Positions 7,371-14,602 of a stretch of 36,304 nucleotides of DNA are shown one piece after another; the stretch's first letter is position 1, and every line of letters begins with the position of its first letter. The notes under the pieces were generated by a model, which saw nothing but the letters and a program-made list of their open reading frames with translations, did no database searches and was not told where the DNA came from. The translations under genes were made by a program, and so were the position numbers. The DNA is from B4-G1 sp964393895 (GTDB lineage: Bacteria > Chloroflexota > Anaerolineae > B4-G1): contig CAYMWP010000029.1 of the NCBI GenBank assembly GCA_964393895.1, positions 1 through 36,304 on the forward strand, read 5' to 3'.

Positions 7371-8534
7371 ATGTGGTACTTTGTGTCACCGGCAATCGTC
7401 TTTGGCGAGGGGGCGCTGGACGAACTCGACGAGTTGCGGGGCCGGCGCGCCCTGATCGTCACCGACGCTGCGTTGGTCCAGTTGGGCCTGGCCGATAGAG
7501 TGCAGATCCACTTGGAAAAGGCCGGTATCGAGACGCACCTCTTTGACGGGGTCGAGCCTGACCCCAGCTTGCAGACGGTGCGGAAAGGGGTGGAGGCAGC
7601 GCAGGACATCGGGCCCGATTGGATCGTCGGCCTGGGCGGAGGCTCGCCGATGGACGCCGCCAAAGCGATCTGGGTGCTCTACGAACGGCCCGACCTGCAC
7701 CCGGCCGAGATCAACCCCTTCGTCAACCTCGGCCTGCGCCAGAAAGCGCGCCTCGTTACCATTCCCACCACCAGCGGCACCGGGGCTGAGGTCACCTGGG
7801 CCATCGTGCTGACCGACACGGATGAGCAGCGCAAGATGGGGCTGGGCAACCGCGAGAACGTCGCCGACATTGCCATCGTGGACCCCGTGCTGGCGGCCGG
7901 CATGCCGCCCCAACTGACCGCCGACACTGGTCTGGACGCGCTGACCCACGCCGTCGAAGGCTACACCTGCACCTGGCACACCGACGTGACCGATGGCCTG
8001 TGTGTTGGCTCTGCCCGGCTCATCTTGGAGAATTTGCCTCGCGCCGTGGCCGACGGCTCCGACTTGCGAGCCCGCGAGCGTATGCACAACGCTGCTACTT
8101 GCGCCGGGTTGGGGTTCGGCAACGCCATGGCCTCGCTGGCCCACGCGATGGGCCACGTGCTGGGCGCAACCTTCCACGTCCCCCACGGCCGCGCGGTGAG
8201 CATATTCTTGCCCTACACCATCGAGTTCGCCGCCCGGGAAGCGCCGGGCCGCTTTGCGGACCTGGCCGGATTGCTCGATTGCTCTCAGGGGGAGGGAGAA
8301 AAAGCGGCGCGCTCCATGGCCGAACGCATCCGCGACCTGTGCCGCGAGGTCGGTAACCCCACCTCCGTCGCCGAGACCGGCGTCGAGCGCGAACCCTACG
8401 AGGCGCAGTTGGACAAAATGGTGGACGATGCCTTCAACGACACGCAGATAATCACTGCCGTCCGTGCCCCCTCCTACGAAGAACTGCGCCGACTCTTTCT
8501 GCACGCTTACGAGGGCCAGGGGGCGGATTTCTAA
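7371..8534 (+). CDS. Iron-containing alcohol dehydrogenase
   Basis: The 387-residue product is a group III (Fe-ADH) dehydrogenase, interconverting an alcohol and an aldehyde or ketone with NAD(P). Visible features are the nucleotide-binding GLGGGSPMDAAKAI (about 87-100) and IPTTSGTGAE (131-140). The metal ligands inferred by comparison with FucO-type enzymes are Asp189 and His193 (in LDALTHAVEGY), His258 (LAHAMGH) and His272 (VPHG). All four are present, so activity is likely. A GAGGAGG ribosome binding site precedes the ATG. It is probably cotranscribed with the SCP2 gene. An aldehyde oxidoreductase follows 680 bases downstream, which suggests aldehyde metabolism in this neighbourhood, though the gap argues against one operon. 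Substrate is unknown. Confidence 0.92.
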   Translation: MWYFVSPAIVFGEGALDELDELRGRRALIVTDAALVQLGLADRVQIHLEKAGIETHLFDGVEPDPSLQTVRKGVEAAQDIGPDWIVGLGGGSPMDAAKAIWVLYERPDLHPAEINPFVNLGLRQKARLVTIPTTSGTGAEVTWAIVLTDTDEQRKMGLGNRENVADIAIVDPVLAAGMPPQLTADTGLDALTHAVEGYTCTWHTDVTDGLCVGSARLILENLPRAVADGSDLRARERMHNAATCAGLGFGNAMASLAHAMGHVLGATFHVPHGRAVSIFLPYTIEFAAREAPGRFADLAGLLDCSQGEGEKAARSMAERIRDLCREVGNPTSVAETGVEREPYEAQLDKMVDDAFNDTQIITAVRAPSYEELRRLFLHAYEGQGADF

Positions 8535-8740
8535 GGTTCTGTTGAAAACTGTGCTTAGGGCGTTCGCCTCGGCAGTTGAGATTTAGGCAGGTCAAACTCA
8601 CCCTGACACGAATACCGGCAAGTACTGGCTACTCAGTGCCAGATACAAGGCATACGAGAAGATTGTACTGTTTCATATTTATACACGACTTTCCTGAAAA
8701 AAGGTGTTGGTTTGTTCGTCGGTGGGGATAAAATGCCCCC

Positions 8741-8840
8741 AAACCAGGTTTTTTGGTGAGATATTCCCACAAACACGTCAATTTTGAGCCAAAAGTGGGA
8801 CGCTGTCCCATAAAACCATTGAAAAACCTGGTTTTTTCAG
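8741..8840. repeat. Dispersed aaaccaggtttttt repeat pair
   Basis: AAACCAGGTTTTTTGGTGAG (8741-8760) and GAAAAACCTGGTTTTTTC (8821-8838) form complementary arms about 65 bases apart, and the second is nearly self-complementary. The same core, with the flanking ctcacca, occurs in opposite orientation at 24470-24486. This suggests a mobile or amplified repeat family. Confidence 0.55.
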
Positions 8841-9041
8841 TGGAGTCATACACCGGATTTTGGTTCGTATGGGTGGCGTCAGAAACTTGGCGAGTTCTAT
8901 GTAGAGAAAATGCGCAAAGTTCCCATTGATTATATCCTGTTGGACTATCGCCAAACCGCAAAGGACTACAAGGCGGTGCTCGTAGAGGTGAAAGCATTAG
9001 TCGAAGCCAGAATCAGGGCCGAATTAGTATCTTGCCAGTGA
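8841..9041 (+). pseudogene. Unidentified gene remnant, start missing
   Basis: One frame stays open from the repeat arm at 8838 to TGA 9039-9041. It encodes a plausible protein end: HTPDFGSYGWRQKLGEFY, then VEKMRKVPIDYILLDYRQTA, then KDYKAVLVEVKALVEARIRA. The only ATG (8910) would give 43 residues and has no good ribosome binding site. It resembles the C-terminal end of a longer protein cut off by the repeat. I cannot name the family. Confidence 0.35.
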
Positions 9042-9068
9042 AATTCTTGCACAAAAAGCGAGGATTTT

Positions 9069-9160
9069 GGAACACAGAGCTTCATAGAGAAGGCACAGAG
9101 AAAAACTCGGTGAATCTCCGTGTCCGCGAAGCCTCTGTGGTCTCCGTGTCCCTTTTTGGC
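9069..9160. repeat. Degenerate cacagag/ctccgtgt inverted repeat
   Basis: acacagagcttcatagagaa on the left is partly complementary to aagcctctgtggtctccgtg on the right, forming an imperfect hairpin. Similar vocabulary (acaaagag, acacgaag, tccgtgtccg) occurs at 1-60 and 34308-34375. It looks like an old dispersed intergenic repeat. Confidence 0.4.
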
Positions 9161-9213
9161 TCTGGCTTGTCCAGGTTAGGGAACAGGTAGCAGGGTTGGG
9201 AATCTGATAGGGG

Positions 9214-11055
9214 ATGAAAATGAAAATGAACGGCTACATCGGCAAAATCCTGCACGTTGACCTTGCTACGGGAGAACTCGGGGCCGAACCCCTCGACGAG
9301 GAATATGCCCGCGCCTTTGTCGGCGGCAGCGGGCTGGCCGCCCGCTACGTCTATGACATGGTGGACGGCGCCACCGACCCGCTGGGGCCGGATAACGTGC
9401 TCATCTTTATGACCGGGCCGCTGGTCGGCACGCCGATGCCCTCGGCCGGGCGGTGCAGCGTGTGCGCCCTCTCACCCCTCACCCGTATCTGGGGCGAGTC
9501 GAATACCGGAGGCTTCTTTGGCCCCGAACTCCGCTTTGCCGGTTACGATGGCATCATCGTCACCGGCCGGGCCGAAAAACCGGTGTGGCTCTCCATCGTG
9601 GAAGGACGGGCCGAGTTGCGCGACGGGGCCGGCCTGTGGGGCAGTGACTCTTACGCGGCCCAGGAGCGGGTGCGCGAGACCCTGGGCGAGCCAAAGGCCC
9701 GCGTCGCCTGCATCGGCGCGGCGGGCGAGCGCCGGGTCAAGATGGCGGCCGTGATGAACGACCACGGCCGCGCCGCTGGTCGCACCGGCATGGGGGCGGT
9801 GATGGGCTCCAAGAACCTCAAGGCCGTCGCCGTGCGCGGCTCTGCTCAGATCCCCCTGGCCGACCCCGCTGGATTCAAGGACGTGGTGCGCGAGATCGTT
9901 GGGGGGCTGGGCGATGACATACCCGTGGTGTCGCTGCAACTGGCCGGCACCGCCTGCTACGTGGATATGGCCCTGATGTACGGCGACATGCCCATCCGCT
10001 ACTACCAACAGGGAGAGTGGGAGGGGGCGAGCGATCTCTCCGGCGTGCTGATGGTTGACCAGTACCAGAACAAGAGCACTGCCTGCTACCGTTGCCCCAT
10101 CGCCTGCGGCCGCGAGACCCGCGCGCCCAACTATGGCGTGCAGGCGGTGGACGGCCCCGAGTACGAGACGCTGGGCGCCTTTGGCTCCCTGATGATGGTG
10201 AACGACCTGGAGGCCGTCATCTACGCCGGGCACCTGTGCAACGTCTACGGCCTGGACACCATCAGCGCCGGCGTTACCATCGCGCTGGCCTGCGAGATGT
10301 TCGAGCGCGGTATCCTCACCACGGCAGACACGGGTGGCCTGGAGATCCGCTACGGCGACGCTCCGATGTTTCACCGCCTGATCAAGATGATGGCCCACCG
10401 CCAGGGTTTTGGAGACGCTCTGGCCGAAGGGAGTGTGGCCTTGGCCGAGCAGTTCGGCGCGGGCGAATTGGCGGCTGCCGTCAACCGGCTGGAAGTGCCC
10501 ATGCACGACCCGCGCGCCTTTGCCGGATTGGCCGTGACCTACGCCCTCTCGCCTCGCGGAGCCTGCCACATGGAAGGCGACATGTACGGCGTGGATACGG
10601 GCCAGGGGCCGCCTTTCGAATTGGGTGTAATTCCCGGCGACCGTTTCGAGGCGACGGAGGAAAAGGGCCGCATCGCGGCGCGGCAGCAGGCTTGGCGCAA
10701 CCTCTACAACGCGATTGACCTGTGCCAGTTCCAGAACCCCGGCGTCGAGCGGCTGCTGGCGGCGCTGAACAGCGCGACGGGTTGGGGCCTGGAGAACGAC
10801 GACCTGATGGCGCTAGGCAAACGTATCGTCACCCTCAAGCGTGTGCTCAACCTGCGCCGCGGCCTCACCCGCGCCGACGACCGGCTCCCCGACCTGCTGC
10901 TAAAGCCGCTGGACGACGGCGGCGCCGAGGGGACAGTCCCCGACGTAGACGCGCTCCTGGCCGGCGCCTATGCCGAGTACGGCTGGGACCCGGAGACGGG
11001 AGAACCGACGCAGGAGACGCTGGAGGAGTTGGGATTGGGATTTGCCGCTATCTAG
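9214..11055 (+). CDS. Aldehyde:ferredoxin oxidoreductase-family tungsten enzyme
   Basis: The 613-residue product is a full-length member of the AOR family, which uses a tungsten-bis-pterin and one [4Fe-4S] cluster. Members reversibly oxidise aldehydes to carboxylic acids, usually with ferredoxin. The N-terminal domain begins GYIGKILHVDLATGEL. The cluster cysteines are C291, C294 and C298 in CYRCPIACG plus C504 in DLCQFQNP. A pterin-contact region DGPEYETLGAFGS follows the first three. No frameshift is seen. Three ATG codons (9214, 9220, 9226) precede NGYIGK; an AGGGG lies just before the first. No ferredoxin, MoaD-like or tungstate transport gene is adjacent. The substrate is unknown. Confidence 0.93.
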   Translation: MKMKMNGYIGKILHVDLATGELGAEPLDEEYARAFVGGSGLAARYVYDMVDGATDPLGPDNVLIFMTGPLVGTPMPSAGRCSVCALSPLTRIWGESNTGGFFGPELRFAGYDGIIVTGRAEKPVWLSIVEGRAELRDGAGLWGSDSYAAQERVRETLGEPKARVACIGAAGERRVKMAAVMNDHGRAAGRTGMGAVMGSKNLKAVAVRGSAQIPLADPAGFKDVVREIVGGLGDDIPVVSLQLAGTACYVDMALMYGDMPIRYYQQGEWEGASDLSGVLMVDQYQNKSTACYRCPIACGRETRAPNYGVQAVDGPEYETLGAFGSLMMVNDLEAVIYAGHLCNVYGLDTISAGVTIALACEMFERGILTTADTGGLEIRYGDAPMFHRLIKMMAHRQGFGDALAEGSVALAEQFGAGELAAAVNRLEVPMHDPRAFAGLAVTYALSPRGACHMEGDMYGVDTGQGPPFELGVIPGDRFEATEEKGRIAARQQAWRNLYNAIDLCQFQNPGVERLLAALNSATGWGLENDDLMALGKRIVTLKRVLNLRRGLTRADDRLPDLLLKPLDDGGAEGTVPDVDALLAGAYAEYGWDPETGEPTQETLEELGLGFAAI

Positions 11056-11077
11056 TTTGCTCAAGCGGAGGTTATGG

Positions 11078-11614
11078 ATGGGTGAGATGCAGTTATCACT
11101 TGGACCTGATTTGCAGATGGAATTGATCCGGGTATCTCGGGCGATGAATGCAGACGTATCTGCGTTGCTCAATCAAGCCGTGCGTGATCACCTAGATCAG
11201 CTGGCGGAGCAGAAAATCATTGCTGAAAGCAAAGCTTTTCGCTCAATGCATGCCGAGCTATTGCAGCGATACAAGGGTGAGTACGTGGCTGTTCATAATG
11301 GGGAAGTGGTTGATCACGACGTAAATCTTGGTGCGCTCAATCGCCGCATTCGTGCTCAATATGGATGCTTAGTGCAGACTGCCGTAAATTCGTGCCGAGT
11401 TTTTCACACTCACACCGGCCTAAAGAGCCGGTGTGAGGGCACTTTTCGGCCAATTTGTGGGCCTAGCGCCGCCTCTTCAGGGCGGCGCGGCCGGCGCAAA
11501 GCGGAACGAATTTATGCATCGCTGCACTTAGCTGTCCTGTTACAGCAGGTTACCGAACAGCCTGAAGTTGAGTTGGTGATCCAGAGTCCAAAGCTGGAGC
11601 CGTTTCTATCATGA
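11078..11614 (+). CDS. Ribbon-helix-helix-like protein carrying an in-frame palindromic insertion
   Basis: The 178-residue reading frame starts at ATG 11078 behind GCGGAGG. Residues 1-55 (beta-strand-like MQLSLGPDLQMEL, then two helices with NADVSALLNQAVRDHL) resemble ribbon-helix-helix DNA-binding or antitoxin proteins. A second part, YKGEYVAVHNGEVVDHD, runs to AQYGC. It resumes after the insertion as LAVLLQQVTEQPEVELVIQS, which resembles a C-terminal domain often seen in proteins next to retropepsin-like genes. The two parts are split by 53 codons that derive from an inverted-repeat element (11372-11530). Without it the protein would be 125 residues. The next gene overlaps by ATGA. Whether the longer product folds and works is unknown. 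Confidence 0.65.
   Translation: MGEMQLSLGPDLQMELIRVSRAMNADVSALLNQAVRDHLDQLAEQKIIAESKAFRSMHAELLQRYKGEYVAVHNGEVVDHDVNLGALNRRIRAQYGCLVQTAVNSCRVFHTHTGLKSRCEGTFRPICGPSAASSGRRGRRKAERIYASLHLAVLLQQVTEQPEVELVIQSPKLEPFLS
11369..11530. mobile_element. Miniature inverted-repeat element inserted in frame in a gene
   Basis: The 156-base element (11372-11527) is flanked by TTA on both sides (11369-11371 and 11528-11530). Its ends are GTGCAG and CTGCAC, followed inward by a second shared block, taaattcgt on the left and acgaattta on the right. About 19 of 26 end positions match. Inside are two strong hairpins: CACACCGGC/GCCGGTGTG (11412-11436) and GCGCCGCC/GGGCGGCGC (11466-11488). Element plus one TTA is 159 bases, exactly 53 codons, with no stop. 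Removing it restores a continuous, family-like protein. It has no transposase, so it would need one supplied in trans. Confidence 0.75.
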
Positions 11615-11997
11615 AGTTCCCATTCGACCACAGCTTTTCCCCGCCAATGCCTATGATGGTCATCGCGTTGCGGAATGAGGACGAGGGATTATCTACAGAG
11701 CCGTTGAATGCACTGGTGGACACCGGCGCCGACGGGACTGTGGTGCCGGAGGTGTACCTGAAGAGCATTAGAGCGCCGCTCATTGGTCGAGCGCGGTCGC
11801 GCTCTCATCTGGGGGTGCGCTACGTGGTTCTGCGCATTGCCGACGTGCAGATTGCAGAACTGACTTTGCCTGGTGTGATTATTGCTGCTGATCGTGTAGG
11901 ACGGGAATTGACCTTGGGGCGCGATGTGCTCAACCGCTTTTCCTTGCTCGCCATCTGGTGGAATACAATGGAGACGACGAGAGTGGCTGGTCGGTAG
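11611..11997 (+). CDS. Retropepsin-like aspartic protease-fold protein
   Basis: The 128-residue product contains the single-copy aspartic protease motif ALVDTGADGTVVP at about 35-47, whose Asp would be catalytic in a homodimer. It also has the downstream signature LGRDVLNRF (about 103-111) found in small bacterial clan AA proteins. Length fits one protomer. The ATG overlaps the stop of the ribbon-helix-helix-like gene by four bases, so the two are translationally coupled and probably act together. The substrate is unknown; cleavage of the partner is a possibility only. No signal peptide is seen. Confidence 0.8.
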   Translation: MKFPFDHSFSPPMPMMVIALRNEDEGLSTEPLNALVDTGADGTVVPEVYLKSIRAPLIGRARSRSHLGVRYVVLRIADVQIAELTLPGVIIAADRVGRELTLGRDVLNRFSLLAIWWNTMETTRVAGR

Positions 11998-12016
11998 GAG
12001 TTGAGGCTGACTTGCG

Positions 12017-13579
12017 ATGGGCATAGCTGAACGAGAACGAGAACTAGAAGTCCTGATCCGGGCCAAGTACCCGCTGATCTATATCCTCTCTTGGGAGGAA
12101 CGCCGCATCGAGAGCATGCTCGTCCGCGTCGCCGCCCAATTGAAAAAGCGACTGTTCGCCTGGACGGTCACTACCGGCGTGATGGCCATAGATACCGTGC
12201 GTCCGGCCGAGGTTGACCCTGGCGCCCATTCCGCGCTGGAGGTGCTCGCCCACATCGAGCGTTCCCGGGAGGCGGCCCTTTACCTGCTGAGAGACTTTCA
12301 CCCTTTCCTCGGTTCGTCCCAGATGCCGCCGGAGCCGGCGGTGGTGCGCAAAGTGCGCGATCTGGTGCAACCGCTGAAGGAGAGCCAAAAGACGCTCCTG
12401 TTCCTCTCCCCCGTGCTGCGGTTGCCGCCAGAACTGGAAAAAGAAGTCACCGTCGTGGACTTTTCCCTCCCCACGCCGGAGGAGTTGGGAGAGGCATTGG
12501 ACCGCGTGATCCGCTCCGCCCGCAGCCAGGGACGGCTGCGCTTGAAATTGAACCGGGGGGATCGGGAACAGATCTTGCAAGCCGCGCGGGGCCTGACCGT
12601 CACCGAGGCGGAAAACGTATTCGCCAAATCAGTGGTGATGACCCGCCAGTTTGACCCCGAGATCATCATCACCGAGAAGAAACAGCTGATCCGTAAATCC
12701 AACACCCTGGAGTATTACGAGGCCCAGGAGGAAATAGATTACGTCGGCGGGATGCCCGACCTCAAAGCGTGGCTTCACAAGCGCCGGCTGGCCTTTACCG
12801 AACAAGCGCGCGAGTTCGGATTGCCAGAGCCGCGGGGCTTGCTACTGTTGGGCGTCCAGGGTGGGGGCAAGTCCCTCATCGCCAAAGCCGTCTCCACCAT
12901 GTGGAAACTCCCCTTGCTGCGCCTGGACATGGGGCGCGTCTTTAGCGAGCTGGTGGGCGCCTCGGAGGAGAACATGCGGGCCGCCCTGCGGTTGGCAGAG
13001 ACCGTGTCGCCGGCCATCCTCTGGCTGGACGAGATCGAGAAGGGACTCTCCGGCCTGTCCAGTTCTGGCCGCTCCGACGCCGGCACCTCGGCCCGCGTCT
13101 TTGGCAGCTTTTTGGTCTGGATGCAGGAAAAGACCGCGCCCGTGTTCGTCATCGCCACCAGTAACGACATCGCCATGCTGCCGCCCGAACTCTTGCGCAA
13201 AGGTCGCTTCGACGAGATATTCTTCATTGACCTGCCGAATTTTGAGGAGCGCCAAGAGATCTTTGCCATCCATCTGCTAAAGCGGCGCCGCGCCCCGAAA
13301 CAATTCGACCTGGTGCGCCTGGCGCAAGAGACCGAAGGATTCAGCGGCGCAGAGATCGAGCAGGCCATCATCGCCGGCCTGTACGACGCTTTCGAGGCCG
13401 AACGCGACCTGGAGGAGGGCGACTTGCTGCGCAACGTCGCCGAGTCCATCCCCCTCTCCCAGACGATGCGCGAACAGGTCACGGCGCTGCGGAACTGGGC
13501 CCGCACCCACGCCCGTCCCGCCTCCGCCGATGCTGCCACGCGCCGCATCCTGGCCCGACCGGAGGGGGCAGAACCGTGA
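12017..13579 (+). CDS. Ycf46-like AAA+ ATPase
   Basis: The 520-residue product matches the Ycf46 family known from cyanobacteria, plastids and some other bacteria. The N-terminal part (about 1-225) is a degenerate ATPase-like domain beginning RAKYPLIYILSWEERRIE. The active AAA+ domain has Walker A GVQGGGKS (279-286), Walker B ILWLDE (334-339), sensor 1 near Asn383 and an arginine finger at LRKGRFDE (397). A C-terminal helical lid contains FSGAEIEQAII. It is expected to remodel or regulate a cytoplasmic partner, but the family's exact role is poorly known. The stop overlaps the next gene's GTG by four bases (GTGA), tying it to the membrane protein that follows. Confidence 0.85.
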   Translation: MGIAERERELEVLIRAKYPLIYILSWEERRIESMLVRVAAQLKKRLFAWTVTTGVMAIDTVRPAEVDPGAHSALEVLAHIERSREAALYLLRDFHPFLGSSQMPPEPAVVRKVRDLVQPLKESQKTLLFLSPVLRLPPELEKEVTVVDFSLPTPEELGEALDRVIRSARSQGRLRLKLNRGDREQILQAARGLTVTEAENVFAKSVVMTRQFDPEIIITEKKQLIRKSNTLEYYEAQEEIDYVGGMPDLKAWLHKRRLAFTEQAREFGLPEPRGLLLLGVQGGGKSLIAKAVSTMWKLPLLRLDMGRVFSELVGASEENMRAALRLAETVSPAILWLDEIEKGLSGLSSSGRSDAGTSARVFGSFLVWMQEKTAPVFVIATSNDIAMLPPELLRKGRFDEIFFIDLPNFEERQEIFAIHLLKRRRAPKQFDLVRLAQETEGFSGAEIEQAIIAGLYDAFEAERDLEEGDLLRNVAESIPLSQTMREQVTALRNWARTHARPASADAATRRILARPEGAEP

Positions 13580-14595
13580 GAAAAATCAGCCTGATCCCGG
13601 CTCGGTTATACCAACGCTACCGTTCCCTCTTCGACCGGCTGCTCCCTGCCCTGGGGATGGCGGGGTTGTTCACGCTCACGGCTCAGGCGACCGGCGCGTT
13701 CTCGCCAGAGTGGATCATGTTTATCGCGGCTGGCGTGCTGATCGCCGGGCTGGTCGCGCCAGCGGCCGGGTACGTTCTCTTCATCTTAGCGCTGGCCCTG
13801 CCGCTCTTTTCCATTTCGATCTACGTCGCAGCTCTGGCGTTGGCCGTTCTGATCCTCCCCTCGTTTTTCCTGACGCGCCACATCGCTGCCGTGGTGCTGG
13901 TGCTCGCTGCGCCCGTTCTGTCCCGGTACAGGATCGCGCTGATGATCCCCTTCTTGGCCGGTATATGGTGGGGTGAGTGGGGTGGGGTACTGGTGGGATT
14001 GGGGAGCGCGTCCTGGCTCAAGCTCTTGGCCGGAATGTGCGGCGCTGCGCCGGATCTGGCGCAACTGAGCGGCCAGCCACTGGCGGCCGACTCATTGATC
14101 GCCCGCTTCCGCGAGGCCAACTCCCTCCAAACCCTGCTCTGGTCGGTAGAACCTCTCGTTTCGGATCCCCAGGTTCTGTTGCTCCACATCCTGCAAATAC
14201 TGGCCTGGGGGTTGGCCGGATATGGCGTGGGCCTCGTGCGTCACCGGATAGACGGCATGCAGCGACCGGGCGTCGGCTTGCTGGCCGCCGTCAGTGCGGG
14301 CCTCTTGGGATTTGGCATTGGAGGCGTGGGCGCGCCAGCGGCCCTCGGCCTGGCGGATGTTTCCGCCGTGCATCTCTCTTTTCTGGCGGAATGTGCCTGG
14401 AATGGAGTATGCGCGCTGGGGCTGTATGCCGCCTATCGCTCCCTGGCTCGCCCGGCGGTGTCGCCCGCCCCAGGCCGGGCCTCCGCTCGGCGTCGCTCCG
14501 CCCGCCCGTCGCCCAGGCTCGACCCTGCGCCCGCCGTGCGCCCCCAACCCCGCGACGAAGAACAAGTGGACATTATTATGCTAGACTTGGACTGA
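13576..14595 (+). CDS. Polytopic membrane protein, unknown
   Basis: The 339-residue product starts at a GTG that overlaps the AAA+ stop. It has about seven or eight hydrophobic segments, roughly at 24-42, 48-66, 67-83, 85-112, 116-132, 200-218, 228-250 and 258-284. A Pro/Arg/Ala-rich cytoplasmic-looking tail (about 290-330) ends in an acidic stretch, EEQVDIIMLDLD. No transporter or enzyme motif is recognised. Tight coupling to the Ycf46-like ATPase suggests the ATPase acts at the membrane through this protein; that is inference. The basic, low-complexity tail followed by an acidic end could be the contact site. Confidence 0.7.
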   Translation: MRKISLIPARLYQRYRSLFDRLLPALGMAGLFTLTAQATGAFSPEWIMFIAAGVLIAGLVAPAAGYVLFILALALPLFSISIYVAALALAVLILPSFFLTRHIAAVVLVLAAPVLSRYRIALMIPFLAGIWWGEWGGVLVGLGSASWLKLLAGMCGAAPDLAQLSGQPLAADSLIARFREANSLQTLLWSVEPLVSDPQVLLLHILQILAWGLAGYGVGLVRHRIDGMQRPGVGLLAAVSAGLLGFGIGGVGAPAALGLADVSAVHLSFLAECAWNGVCALGLYAAYRSLARPAVSPAPGRASARRRSARPSPRLDPAPAVRPQPRDEEQVDIIMLDLD

Positions 14596-14602
14596 TGAGC
14601 AG

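Larger units (their letters stand above)
8535..9213. other. Intergenic region with repeats and a gene remnant
   Basis: This 679-base gap is less GC-rich than its surroundings. It contains aaaccaggtttttt/aaaaaacctggtttt repeat arms (8741-8840), an open frame without a start that looks like a gene remnant (8841-9041), and a degenerate cacagag...ctctgtg inverted repeat (about 9069-9160). No promoter with both boxes is clear before 9214. Confidence 0.6.

Noticed and set aside
7386..8504. 372-codon open frame on the minus strand
   Set aside because: It mirrors the iron alcohol dehydrogenase, whose motifs are clear; its own translation is His/Gly/Gln-rich and has no recognisable domain. GC-rich codon use produces such shadows.
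8629..8997. 122-codon minus-strand frame in the intergenic region
   Set aside because: It crosses both repeat arms and has no recognisable domain or good start.
9472..10569. 365-codon open frame on the minus strand
   Set aside because: It lies wholly within the aldehyde oxidoreductase gene and has low-complexity composition.
10722..11126. 134-codon plus-strand frame over the end of the aldehyde oxidoreductase
   Set aside because: It is an Arg/Pro/Ala-rich out-of-frame reading of a clear gene.
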